Shown: positions 25,094 through 34,085, numbered from the stretch's first letter. The stretch is DNA of 64,000 nucleotides from Mycobacterium haemophilum DSM 44634 (GCF_000340435.2 NZ_CP011883.2:248001-312000), one strand, 5' to 3'. The notes: generated by a model not told the origin, from the letters alone. Translations and numbers: made by a program.

Positions 25094-26163
25094 TGCTCGC
25101 GGTGCGGCCGCGCACCCATTTCCACCGGCCCCCGAACTCCGACGCCACCGAGCCGCCGGAAGCGCGCGGTCTCGCGCGCGATGCGGTCAGATTGCTGGTC
25201 GCCCGGTCTAGCGGCGTCAGCCACGCCCGATTCGCCGACCTCGGCGATTACCTACAGGCCGGCGACCTGCTGGTGGTGAATAACTCCGCCACCCTGGCGG
25301 CCGCGGTCGACGGCCGCCGGGCCGGAAATCTGATTGCCATCCACTTCTGCACCGCGCTCGCCGACCAGCTGTGGGTGGTTGAACTCCGGCCCGACGGGAA
25401 TGCGACCGGGCACCTGACCGACGTTCGGCCTGGCGAACGCATCGACATGCCCGGCGGCGGCGCCATCGTCATCGGATCGTCCTACCCGCGAGCTGGAATC
25501 GATGGCGCGCGGCTGTGGACGGCGCGGGTGGCTGTTGAGGGCCTCGGCGGCAGCGTCGTGTCGTACCTCGCCCGGTACGGCCGGCCGATCAGGTACTCGT
25601 ACGTGCCGCGACAGTGGCCGCTGCACTACTATCAAACCGTCTTCGCCCGCCACCTCGGCAGCGCTGAAATGCCCAGTGCAGCAAGACCATTTACCACAGA
25701 GTTAGTGACCGCTCTGGTGGCCGATGGCATTGCTATCGCGCCGATCACCCTGCACGCGGGGGTGTCGTCCGCGCAGCTTGGCGAACCACCAGTCGCTGAG
25801 TTATACGCCGTCGGGCCCGCCACCGCGCGGTTGGTGAACCTGACGCACGCCGCCGGTGGACGCGTGATCGCCGTGGGTACCACGGTGACCCGGGCATTGG
25901 AGTCGGCCGCCAGCGCCGACGGCCTGGTACAGCCAGCCGTTGGCTGGACGAATCTGGTGCTCGGTGCTGGCCGCCCGCGCCGGGTGGTTGATGGCCTGAT
26001 CACCGGATGGCATGAAGCTGGCGCCTCGCACCTGATGCTGCTCGAGGCCGTCGCGGGTCAGGACCTGGTAGCCACGGCGTACCGGGAGGCAATCGAACAC
26101 GGTTATCTCTGGCATGAATTCGGTGATAGTGCGCTGCTGCTGCCGGCAGCAGGGTGTCATTGA
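25090..26163 (+). CDS. QueA-like S-adenosylmethionine-dependent protein
   Basis: 357 residues (GTG at 25090, or ATG at 25093), related over its full length to S-adenosylmethionine:tRNA ribosyltransferase-isomerase, which makes epoxyqueuosine in tRNA. Retained motifs: DLLVVNN (QueA DLLVFNN), YQTVFARHLG, ITLHAGVSS and VIAVGTTVTRALES. Changed motifs: QueA PTAGLHF reads PSAARPF, and NFHLP reads GWHEA. No Tgt or other queuosine gene is nearby, and mycobacteria are not known to make queuosine. It is coupled to the SDR and probably under SoxR control. A different acceptor or reaction on SAM is likely; the exact function is unknown. Confidence 0.85.
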   Translation: MMLAVRPRTHFHRPPNSDATEPPEARGLARDAVRLLVARSSGVSHARFADLGDYLQAGDLLVVNNSATLAAAVDGRRAGNLIAIHFCTALADQLWVVELRPDGNATGHLTDVRPGERIDMPGGGAIVIGSSYPRAGIDGARLWTARVAVEGLGGSVVSYLARYGRPIRYSYVPRQWPLHYYQTVFARHLGSAEMPSAARPFTTELVTALVADGIAIAPITLHAGVSSAQLGEPPVAELYAVGPATARLVNLTHAAGGRVIAVGTTVTRALESAASADGLVQPAVGWTNLVLGAGRPRRVVDGLITGWHEAGASHLMLLEAVAGQDLVATAYREAIEHGYLWHEFGDSALLLPAAGCH

Positions 26164-26221
26164 CTTGCGCGTTGTCGCCGCATCCACCCGTTACCGGCCG
26201 GGTCGTCGTACAGTCGGGCCC

Positions 26222-27763
26222 ATGCAGATTCGCCAGCACATTTCCGGTCAGCAGGGCGCCAACAAACCCGCGGTCATCGTGCACCCGTCCGGGACGGTCA
26301 TCACCTTCGATGACTTGGAAGCCCGCGCTAACCGGCTGGCCCACAGGTTCCGTCAGGCCGGACTGCGTGAGGGTGACACCGTCGCGATCCTGATGGAGAA
26401 CAACGAACACATCCATGCGGTCATGTGGGCGGCTCGCCGCAGCGGCTTGTATTACACGCCGATCAATACTCACCTCACTCCGCCGGAGGTGGCTTACATC
26501 GTCGACAACAGCAGCGCCAAAGCGATCATCGGCTCGGCGGCGCTGCGCGCGACCTGCCAGCAGCTGGCCGAACACCTTCCGGATGGGCTGCCACACCTAG
26601 TGATGATCGCCGGCGCCGACCCGCACGGCGATCTCGCCGGTTGGGAGCGCTACCCGGAATGTGTTGCCGATCAACCGGACACCCCGATCGACGACGAACG
26701 CGAGGGCGATCTGCTGCAGTATTCGTCGGGCACCACCGGTCGGCCCAAGGGGATCAAACGTGAACTGCCACATGTGGCCCCGGACGCGGCGCCGGGCATG
26801 ATGTCGGCGCTACTTGACTTTTGGATGGACCGCGACTCGGTCTATTTGAGTCCCGCGCCGATTTACCACACCGCTCCGGCAGTATGGTCGATGAGCGTGC
26901 AGGCTGCGGGTGTTACCACCGTCGTAATGGAGAATTTTGACCCGCAGGGAACGCTCGACGCCATTGCGCGCTATCGGGTAACCCATGGACAATTCGTGCC
27001 GGCCATGTTCGTCAGGATGCTGAAACTTCCTGAAGATGTCCGTAATTCGTATGACATATCCAGCCTCAAGCGGGTGATACATGCCGCCGCCCCGTGCCCG
27101 GTGGACATCAAGAGGAAAATGATGGACTGGTGGGGACCGATCATTGACGAATACTACGCATCCGCGGAAGCGATCGGCTCGACGCTGATCACCGCCGAGG
27201 ACTGGCTAGCTCATCCGGGTTCGGTCGGCAAACCCATGCTGGGCGCGGTTCACATCCTCGGACCCGACGGCAGCCAGCTGCCGCCGGGCCAGCCCGGGGA
27301 GATCTTTTTCGAGGGTGGGTATCCCTTTGAATACCTCAATGACTCGTCGAAAACCGCTGCGTCGCGCGACCAACACGGCTGGGTGACCGTCGGCGACGTT
27401 GGCTACCTCGACGACCAGGGCTACCTGTTCTTGACCGATAGGCGCCACCACACGATCATCTCGGGTGGGGTGAACATCTACCCACAAGAAGCCGAAAACC
27501 TTCTGGTCACCCACGCAAAGGTGCTTGACGCGGCGGTGTTTGGTGTTCCCGACGAAGAAATGGGTCAACACGTCATGGCGGTGGTGCAGACCGTCGACCC
27601 GGCCGACGCCACCGACCAGTTCTCCGATGAGCTGCTGGCCTGGCTGCGAGACCGCTTGGCGCACTTTAAGTGCCCACGATCCATCACGTTCGAAGCACAA
27701 CTGCCACGTACCGACAGCGGGAAGCTCTACAAGAACGAGCTGGTCGAGAAATATTCGGGGTGA
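26222..27763 (+). CDS. fadD4: Fatty-acyl-CoA/AMP ligase FadD4
   Basis: 513 residues from the ATG at 26222, where similarity to Rv0214 begins; the frame is open further upstream without conservation. Activates a carboxylic acid with ATP to the acyl-adenylate and then the CoA thioester. ATP loop YSSGTTGRPKGIKRE at about 168-182, the YYASAEAIGS region, the hinge GDVGYLDDQGYLFLTDR, and the C-terminal catalytic lysine in RTDSGKLYKNEL. Lacks a membrane segment. Lies near fadE3 and the Rv0216-like gene, which suggests a lipid or steroid degradation role, not proven. Confidence 0.93.
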   Translation: MQIRQHISGQQGANKPAVIVHPSGTVITFDDLEARANRLAHRFRQAGLREGDTVAILMENNEHIHAVMWAARRSGLYYTPINTHLTPPEVAYIVDNSSAKAIIGSAALRATCQQLAEHLPDGLPHLVMIAGADPHGDLAGWERYPECVADQPDTPIDDEREGDLLQYSSGTTGRPKGIKRELPHVAPDAAPGMMSALLDFWMDRDSVYLSPAPIYHTAPAVWSMSVQAAGVTTVVMENFDPQGTLDAIARYRVTHGQFVPAMFVRMLKLPEDVRNSYDISSLKRVIHAAAPCPVDIKRKMMDWWGPIIDEYYASAEAIGSTLITAEDWLAHPGSVGKPMLGAVHILGPDGSQLPPGQPGEIFFEGGYPFEYLNDSSKTAASRDQHGWVTVGDVGYLDDQGYLFLTDRRHHTIISGGVNIYPQEAENLLVTHAKVLDAAVFGVPDEEMGQHVMAVVQTVDPADATDQFSDELLAWLRDRLAHFKCPRSITFEAQLPRTDSGKLYKNELVEKYSG

Positions 27764-27896
27764 AACCATGTTCCGGTTGGTCGACCTGTCGGTGGCGCTC
27801 GGCGACTGATATGCGCACCTCGCAGACGCAAGATAGCGATGGCGATCCGCACATCAAACCTGTTGATGCTCAACGCCGCATGTGCGGGGCTCTGCC

Positions 27897-28298
27897 TCAG
27901 AAGCCCGAAAATGTGGTGGTGGTAATGGACGGAGCGTTCGAGACGGCCACCGCGAAGAGTACAACATAGAGAATTGTACCTATCACGGCAACGACGGCGC
28001 CAACGATCGCGCCGATGATGGCCCACTTCTTGGCGTTATTGGACGCGGCCTGCGCCTCGGCATAGCGCCCTTGACTCCACAGCCCGGAGACCTTGGTGGA
28101 GTACACGATCGACACAATCCCAAACGGGAGGCAACACAGGACTGTGCACAGAATTGCCCAGACGAGGTAGTTGTCTGGCTCCTGTTGGCCCGGCCAGCTT
28201 CCCTGTTGCCCCGGCCACCCGGGTTGTTGCCCTTGCCACTCTGGTTGTTGGCCGGGCCACTCTGAGGAACCGGGGTACGGCGATGGCGGATTACTCAT
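27897..28298 (-). CDS. CD225/dispanin-family small membrane protein
   Basis: 133 residues. The N-terminal 40 residues are Pro/Gly/Gln/Trp-rich with four copies of a W-x-GQQ unit (EWQGQQ, GWPGQQ, SWPGQQ and a variant). The CD225 domain follows: first hydrophobic segment YLVWAILCTVLCCLPFGIVS with the signature double cysteine and PFGIVSIVYSTKV, a short loop (GRYAEAQAASNNAKKW), and a second transmembrane helix (IIGAIVGAVVAVIGTILYVV). CD225 includes animal IFITM antiviral proteins; bacterial members are widespread and poorly characterised. A GGAAAGG sequence precedes the ATG. Not known to me from this locus in M. tuberculosis. Confidence 0.9.
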   Translation of the reverse strand: MSNPPSPYPGSSEWPGQQPEWQGQQPGWPGQQGSWPGQQEPDNYLVWAILCTVLCCLPFGIVSIVYSTKVSGLWSQGRYAEAQAASNNAKKWAIIGAIVGAVVAVIGTILYVVLFAVAVSNAPSITTTTFSGF

Positions 28299-28450
28299 GG
28301 CGACTGCCTTTCCTCCGCTACGACAAGCTCACTGCTGGCGTCGGGTTGCCGGCGCCGAAGTCAGGCAAATATACAGCACCAGTCAGTTGCTGGCGTGGAT
28401 TTCGCGAATTCCGGTGCGAGCACACTCATGCGGCAGCTGCAAGGACTTGC

Positions 28451-29608
28451 TCAGATGCCTCCCCGGGCTACCAGCTGCCCGGCTATCACATTGCGCTGGA
28501 TCTCATTGGTGCCTTCGCCGACGATCATCAGTGGCGCGTCCCGGAAGTAGCGTTCGACATCGTATTCGCATGAATAGCCGTAGCCGCCGTGGATGCGCAC
28601 CGCGTTCAGGGCGATCTCCATCGCGACTTCGGAAGCGAACAGCTTGGCCATCCCGGCCTCCATATCGCAGCGCTCGCCGCTGTCGTAGCGTTCGGCGGCA
28701 TAGCGAGTGAGCTGACGGGCGGCGGTGAGTTTGGTCGCCATGTCGGCCAGGTAGTTACCGACGGCCTGATGCTGCCAAATCGGCTGGCCGAAACTTTCCC
28801 GGAGCTGGGCATAGGCCAGTGCGTCTTCGAGTGCCGCAGTCGCCACGCCGAGGGCTCGGGCTGCCACTTGGATGCGGCCCGTCTCCAGACCCTTCATCAT
28901 TTGCGAAAAGCCTTCGCCCATGCGGCCACCCAGGATCGCCGACACCGGTACCGCAAAGTTGTCGAACGTCAGCTCGCAGGACTCAACGCCCTTGTAGCCC
29001 AACTTGGGTAGGTCGCGCGACACCGTCAGACCCGGCCCGTGCTCGACAAGCAGGATCGACATGCCCGTGTGTCGCGGCGTGGCCTGCGGGTCGGTCTTAC
29101 ACAGCAAGGCGATCAGGCCGGATCGGCGTGCGTTGCTGATCCAGGTCTTAGCCCCGTTGATCAGCAGGCCGCCGGAGCCGTCTGGCAGTGCGGTAGTCGA
29201 CATGCTCTGCAGATCAGAGCCGCCGCCTGGCTCGGTTAGCGCCATGGTGGCCCGTAGCTCGCCGGTCGCCATCGGTGGCAGGTAGGCGCGCTTCTGCTGC
29301 TCGGTGCCGAACAGCGTCAGCAGTTTGGCGACGACGGTGTGTCCGCCCATCGCGCCGGCCAGGCTCATCCAGCCCCGGGCCAGCTCCTGAGTGACCCGCA
29401 CATAGCACGGCATCGATACCGGCGACCCGCCGTATTCTTCGGGAACGGCCAGGCCGTAGATGCCGATCCGTTTCATCTGCTCGATCCACGCCTCGGGGTA
29501 GGCATTGGCGTGCTCGACCTCACGCACGGTCGGTTTAACATCGCGATCGATGAATGCCCGCACGGTGGCGACCAGCATTTCTTCGTCGTCGTTGCGTTCA
29601 CTGTTCAT
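28451..29608 (-). CDS. fadE3: Acyl-CoA dehydrogenase FadE3
   Basis: 385 residues, FAD-dependent acyl-CoA dehydrogenase introducing a 2,3 double bond. Family signatures MALTEPGGGSDLQSM (substrate/FAD binding, about 124-138) and GYGYSCEYDVERYFRDAP near the C-terminus are intact; the catalytic base is expected in GEGTNEIQRN. It is head-to-head with the Rv0216-like gene, 55 bases apart. Corresponds to Rv0215c (357 residues). Confidence 0.94.
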   Translation of the reverse strand: MNSERNDDEEMLVATVRAFIDRDVKPTVREVEHANAYPEAWIEQMKRIGIYGLAVPEEYGGSPVSMPCYVRVTQELARGWMSLAGAMGGHTVVAKLLTLFGTEQQKRAYLPPMATGELRATMALTEPGGGSDLQSMSTTALPDGSGGLLINGAKTWISNARRSGLIALLCKTDPQATPRHTGMSILLVEHGPGLTVSRDLPKLGYKGVESCELTFDNFAVPVSAILGGRMGEGFSQMMKGLETGRIQVAARALGVATAALEDALAYAQLRESFGQPIWQHQAVGNYLADMATKLTAARQLTRYAAERYDSGERCDMEAGMAKLFASEVAMEIALNAVRIHGGYGYSCEYDVERYFRDAPLMIVGEGTNEIQRNVIAGQLVARGGI

Positions 29609-29663
29609 CCGCGTTGCCCTCCGTATTGACCCCCTGATCGACAGCCTGCCAGCATGTGGCGTT

Positions 29664-30683
29664 GTGACTGCGAACGGGTATGCGGGCCAACGCGAAGGCG
29701 GGCCCTACTTCGACGACCTCTCAATCGGTCAGGTGTTTGACTGGGCGCCGGCGTTGACGCTGACGTCGGGGATGGCGGCGGTTCATCAGGCGATCGTGGG
29801 CGACCGGATGCGTCTGGCTCTGGACGCCGAACTGTCGGCCGCGGTGATCGGCGCACCCGCCACGCTGGCGCACCCAGGACTAGTTTGCGATGTGGCGATC
29901 GGGCAGTCGACGCTGGTCACCCAGCGGGTGAAAGCCAACCTGTTCTACCGCGGGCTCATCTTTCACCGCTTTCCGGTCATCGGTGACACCCTCTACACCC
30001 GCACCGAAGTGGTTGGGCTGCAGGCTAACTCGGCGAAACCTGGCCGGGCTCCCACCGGAATGGCGGCGCTGCGAATGACCACAATCGACCAGGCCGACCG
30101 GTTGGTGCTCGACTTCTACCGCTGTGCCATGCTGCCCGCCAGCCCGGCCTGGCACCCCGACGACGCGCTGAGTCGCACCGATGACCTGTCCACCGTCGGC
30201 GCCGACGCCGCCGGGCCGGCCTCCGATCCGACCGGGCAGTGGGACGCGGCGGCCTTCCGGGAACGGGTGCCCGGCCCGCATTTCGACGCCGGGATCGCGG
30301 GTGCGGTGTTGCGCAGCACCGGCGACATCGTCAGCAGCGCACCGGAACTGGCGAGGCTTACGACGAATATCGCTGCTACACATCATGATTCGCGGGTAGG
30401 TGGGCGCCGGCTGGTCTACGGCGGACACACCATTGGTCTGGCGCTGGCCCAGGCCGGCCGGATGCTGCCCAATCTGGCGATGGTGCTGGGCTGGAGGTCC
30501 TGCGACCACACCGGTCCCGTCCACGAGGGGGACACCCTGTACAGCGAGTTGCACGTCGAGTCCGCCGCGGCGACCGAGCAGGGAGGCGTGTTGGGGTTGC
30601 GGTCGCTGGTTTACGCGGTGTCGGAGGCCGGCGAGTCCGACCGACCGGTGCTGGACTGGCGTTTTAGCGCGCTGCAATTTTGA
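29664..30683 (+). CDS. Double-hotdog fold protein (Rv0216 family)
   Basis: 339 residues from a GTG at 29664, the conserved start (VTANGYAGQREGGPYFDDL); an ATG at 29505 lies within fadE3 and is rejected. The sequence is that of Rv0216, whose crystal structure shows two hotdog folds similar to MaoC/R-hydratases but without the canonical Asp/His catalytic pair. The region NIAATHHDSRVGGRRLVYGGHTIGLALAQ is highly conserved. Divergent from fadE3. It probably acts on an acyl-CoA or steroid thioester; no activity is established. Confidence 0.92.
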   Translation: MTANGYAGQREGGPYFDDLSIGQVFDWAPALTLTSGMAAVHQAIVGDRMRLALDAELSAAVIGAPATLAHPGLVCDVAIGQSTLVTQRVKANLFYRGLIFHRFPVIGDTLYTRTEVVGLQANSAKPGRAPTGMAALRMTTIDQADRLVLDFYRCAMLPASPAWHPDDALSRTDDLSTVGADAAGPASDPTGQWDAAAFRERVPGPHFDAGIAGAVLRSTGDIVSSAPELARLTTNIAATHHDSRVGGRRLVYGGHTIGLALAQAGRMLPNLAMVLGWRSCDHTGPVHEGDTLYSELHVESAAATEQGGVLGLRSLVYAVSEAGESDRPVLDWRFSALQF

Positions 30684-30710
30684 TCGCATAGGCTCGGCGT
30701 CGTGAGCTGC

Positions 30711-31016
30711 ACCATCCCGGTGGGCCAGCGACTGGGCAAGCAGCGGGCTGGCCTACCTGACCGGTATGCCCGACGGGCCACCGGACTTCTCCGGGGCCAA
30801 CGTGTTGGGTCGTTGTCCTACTTCCTGGATTTCGGCTGTCAAGCCGATGAGTTACGCGCGCTGCTGACCGTCGCCGACATCGTGATCGAAGGCTCACGGC
30901 CCGCGGCACTGGTGCGCCGCCGGCTCGGACCCGACGACAACGCCGGTCTGCGCGCACCCGGCGTTACCGCCACCGGCCCCGCCTGCTGCGAAGCCGGCGG
31001 CCCAGCATGGCGCTGA
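30711..31016 (+). pseudogene. Remnant of a CaiB/BaiF family CoA-transferase gene
   Basis: Two reading frames join into one degenerate family III CoA-transferase segment. One frame gives GLAYLTGMPDGPPDFSGANV, then a shift of frame gives SYFLDFGCQADELRALLTVADIVIEGSRP, which is the typical region around the aspartate loop of CaiB proteins. Only about 100 codons of the usual 400-700 remain. It sits directly before the amidohydrolase at 31062, a pairing expected if the two once formed an operon. Confidence 0.65.
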
Positions 31017-31061
31017 TGACGACACCGTGCGACGCATGGTCTTCGAAAGGGGCTGCCTATC

Positions 31062-32366
31062 ATGCTGATTCAGCGGGCCACGTTGCTGGACGGCGCGATG
31101 GTCGATATCCGGGTTGGCGCGCGGGTCGACGAGGTGGGCGATAACCTGGCTGCCAGGCGAGGCGAGACCGTGTTCGACGCCGGCGGCGGAACCGTGCTTC
31201 CCGGCCTGCACGACCACCACATGCACCTACGCTCCGCGGCGGCCGCATTGGATTCGCTTCGAGTCGGTCCACCTGTCGTCGTTACCAAAAACCAACTAGC
31301 ACAAGTATTGTGGAATGCCCTGCCCGGGCCAGACGGATGGATTCGCGCGGTCGGCTATCACGAGTCGGTTGCCGGTGAGCTAGACCGGAGGTCGTTGGAT
31401 GCTCTGGTGCCCGACATTCCCGTGCGCGTGCAGCACCGCAGTGGCGCATTGTGGACCCTCAACTCTGCAGCACTGCGCCGGGTCGGCATGGCCGAGCACC
31501 AGGACGGGCGCCTACGCAGCAGCGATCGTGTCTGGTCCGAGGCGCTGCAACGCCGCGATAGCGACCTCGGCGAACTCAGCCGCCGGCTCACCGCGGTCGG
31601 AGTCACTGGCGTCACCGACGCCACACCCGATCTCGGCGCCGACGACATGGTTTCGCTGTTGGTGGCGCACCGGCGGGGTGAATTTCGGCCCCAGGTGCGT
31701 TTCCTGTCGCCCGGTAAGAAAATCTTGCAGGACGATTTTCTCGACCTGGACGCGTTGACGGAATGGATCACCGACCAGCACCGCGACGATCGGCCAATAG
31801 CGGTGCACTGCGTGACTGCAGCCCAGCTGGTGGTGACCATCGCGGCCCTGCATGCGGCGGGTAGTCATCGGCGCGACCGTATCGAGCACGCCGCCGTTGT
31901 GCCCGACGACAGTTTGACCGACCTCACCGACCTCGGTGTCACCGTGGTGACGCAGCCCAACTTCGTCGCCGAGCGCGGCGATCAGTATCTCGCCCAGGTT
32001 CCAGCCGCCGAACATGGTCAGCTATGGCGGGTCGCGTCCCTGCTGGAGGCGAAGGTGGGCGTGGCGCTGTCGACCGACATGCCGTTCGGCTGCGGCGACC
32101 CGTGGGCGGTTATGCGCGCCGCGGTGCACCGCACCACACTCGGCGGCGCCGTTCTTAACGCAAACGAATGTATCTCGGCGCGAACAGCTTTGACGATGTT
32201 TTTGGGTTGGCCCGATGAACCGGGCCGGGCACGGGCGGTGGACGTCGGGCAGCCCGGGGATCTGTGCGTGCTCACGGAATCGCCCACCGTGGTGCTAGCT
32301 GAACTGGACGCTAGTCTGGTGGCCGCGACGATTATCGCCGGTGACATCGCCTACGCCGCCGAGTAG
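31062..32366 (+). CDS. Metal-dependent amidohydrolase (Amidohydro_3/YtcJ-like)
   Basis: 434 residues. The N-terminal beta-sandwich (RATLLDGAMVDIRVGARVDE) is followed by a TIM-barrel with metal ligands visible as GLHDHHMHL (about residue 48), a His in PIAVHCVTAAQL, His in RIEHAAVV, and the catalytic Asp in ALSTDMPFG. A C-terminal beta-sandwich segment (GQPGDLCVLTE) closes the protein. AAAGGGG lies upstream of the ATG. It appears intact although its neighbours on both sides are pseudogenes. Substrate unknown; the adjacent CoA-transferase remnant hints at acyl-CoA or xenobiotic degradation. Confidence 0.85.
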   Translation: MLIQRATLLDGAMVDIRVGARVDEVGDNLAARRGETVFDAGGGTVLPGLHDHHMHLRSAAAALDSLRVGPPVVVTKNQLAQVLWNALPGPDGWIRAVGYHESVAGELDRRSLDALVPDIPVRVQHRSGALWTLNSAALRRVGMAEHQDGRLRSSDRVWSEALQRRDSDLGELSRRLTAVGVTGVTDATPDLGADDMVSLLVAHRRGEFRPQVRFLSPGKKILQDDFLDLDALTEWITDQHRDDRPIAVHCVTAAQLVVTIAALHAAGSHRRDRIEHAAVVPDDSLTDLTDLGVTVVTQPNFVAERGDQYLAQVPAAEHGQLWRVASLLEAKVGVALSTDMPFGCGDPWAVMRAAVHRTTLGGAVLNANECISARTALTMFLGWPDEPGRARAVDVGQPGDLCVLTESPTVVLAELDASLVAATIIAGDIAYAAE

Positions 32367-32371
32367 CAGTC

Positions 32372-32706
32372 CTACAACGGCGCGGGATACGGATATTCGG
32401 GTGCCAGCCGATATTCCACCGATGCGATGGTGATGCCCAGGTTTTACTGAGCTGGTGGCACAGCCGGTCGTCCTGTTGCGCGGTCCCCAGCACGTATCCT
32501 CCGCCGTGAATCCACAGCAGTGCGGGCCCCGGTTCGGTGACGCCGACGGGCCGGAACAACCGAACGCCGACTCCGGATCCCAAGGTGATCACCTCGATAT
32601 CGATGTGGGTCGCGGGTTTGCGGTGCCCGCGCATCGCCAGCACCGCCCGTGCCGAAGGCAACGTCCGGGACCGGCAATACGTCGCGGCGCCCAGTAGTGC
32701 CAACAC
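32372..32706 (-). pseudogene. lipW: Truncated, frameshifted alpha/beta hydrolase (LipW-like)
   Basis: Resembles the N-terminal third of the HSL-type esterase LipW (Rv0217c in the same position). The oxyanion-hole motif WIHGGGYVLG is present, followed by QLSKT. There the frame breaks: one missing base restores LGITIASVEYRLAPEYPYPAPL, the usual next motif, after which a TAG at 32372 ends the gene. The catalytic Ser, Asp and His regions are absent. Both a one-base deletion and a 3' deletion up to the amidohydrolase must have occurred. Confidence 0.85.
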
Positions 32707-32729
32707 CGGCTCAAACCACCGGAGGAGCG

Positions 32730-34022
32730 CTAAAACCGATAACCGAGCCGGGCGGGAACAGCACTGGCGAACGCCGCATCAACATGTTGAACCAGTGCGA
32801 TGTCGTGACTGTGTATCCTGTTGGCCTGGGCCAGTTCCGAGGCGCGATGCGCGCCTAAGTACAGACTGCCCAGCACGTCGAGAGCCATTTCGATCTGGGC
32901 TGGTTCGTCGGTGGGCGTGCACCGGGCACGGCCGTCGCGGATCTGCAGAGCGAATCGGCCGCCACCGCCGAACGTGTCGGAGACCTCTAGGACCGTGTGT
33001 AATTCGGCCTGGTAGCGGCGCGCCACAAGGGCGGTGGGGATGTCCATGATGCGCAGCCAAAGGTCGTCCTGACGGGCCGTGGTGGCCGCCAGCCGCGCAT
33101 CGCTGAGCAGGTAGGGCAACGGATCGGCGTGATGAGTATCCATGACCACTTTGTCGATGAGGTCGAGCCCCAGCAGTGCCCGCCACAAGGCGACGTGGGC
33201 GTCGACGGTGACCGCGGCGAACTCACCCACCCGAACCGTCATCGGATCGCGGCCAAATACTCGATACAGGGCATAACCGTCGGGATGGAGCATCGCGAAC
33301 CACGCTGTGCCGCCGCCGCGGGTGTTGTCGCGGTCGGCCAGCAGCTCATCCCACAGCGGCTGCGGGCACAGCAGCCCACCCGGCGTGTTTCGCCGCCAAC
33401 GGTCATAAATCGCGGCGAACTCGTCGCGGTGGTCGGCGGACGCACCAGCCGCACCCCACCGGGATCGGGGGCGTCGGCGTGGAAACGCACAGCGCCGCGT
33501 TCAACGCTCAACTCATGCCTGATGGTCGCCGGGCCGTATCCGAACCGGCCGTAGATACCGCCGTCGCTGGCTGTCAGCACGGCAATCGGATACCTGGCGG
33601 CAGCGATGCGCCGGTGCAGCTCGGTCAACATTATGCGCATCAAGCCACGGCAGCCGGTGGGTAGGAGCAACCGCCACCATGCTGACACCTGCGGCCGGAA
33701 GCAGCGTCCCGCCGGGCGCCGTCAGCTGAAAATCTAGGTACAGCGATACGCCGACAACGTCGGCCCCGTCGCACACCACCACCGCGCTGTCGTTGGGCAT
33801 CATGGTGCGCCACGCCGTCAGCGTGTCGGGATGACTGAACGCGCCGAAACTGGTGGAACTCACCAGCGATATCGCCGGCCAGTCGCTGTCGCTGACCGTG
33901 CGAACGGTCAGCGCTGTCGGTCCAGGGGAAGCAGTCACAGCCGTCGACAGTGCCACAACGGGCGCCCCGAACGCATTTGGAAATTTGATGGCATGCGCGG
34001 TGTCGGCGTCCCTGGGTAGCAT
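32730..34022 (-). pseudogene. Eis-family N-acetyltransferase broken by two frameshifts
   Basis: Read from 34022 down, one continuous Eis-like protein (about 400-430 residues) spreads over three frames. First: TVRTVSDSDWPAISLVSSTS through VSMVAVAPTHR, the GNAT acetyl-CoA region. After a shift near 33670-33690: RGLMRIMLTELHRRIAAARY to RFHADAPDPGGVRLVRPP. After a second shift near 33290-33470: DNTRGGGTAWFAMLHPDGYA to the C-terminal carboxylate ending LGYRF, as in active Eis where the C-terminal Phe carboxylate takes part in catalysis. Both breaks look recent because the rest is well preserved. Eis proteins acetylate amines, including aminoglycosides and host DUSP16 in M. tuberculosis. Confidence 0.85.
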
Positions 34023-34085
34023 GCCGTGGGTTGGGTCGTCGTAACGTCCCGGGCCGCCAGGTCGGGCATGACGCAGGGAACGTGA

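Noticed and set aside
25090..26163. Calling this gene queA outright
   Set aside because: Key acceptor-side motifs differ and there is no queuosine pathway nearby, so I name it only QueA-like.
26810..27082. Minus-strand frame inside fadD4
   Set aside because: Shadow frame of a highly conserved coding region with no start signal or family similarity.
29505..29663. Upstream in-frame start for the Rv0216-like gene
   Set aside because: Lies inside fadE3 on the opposite strand and encodes Ser/Arg-rich residues unlike the family; the GTG at 29664 matches the conserved N-terminus.
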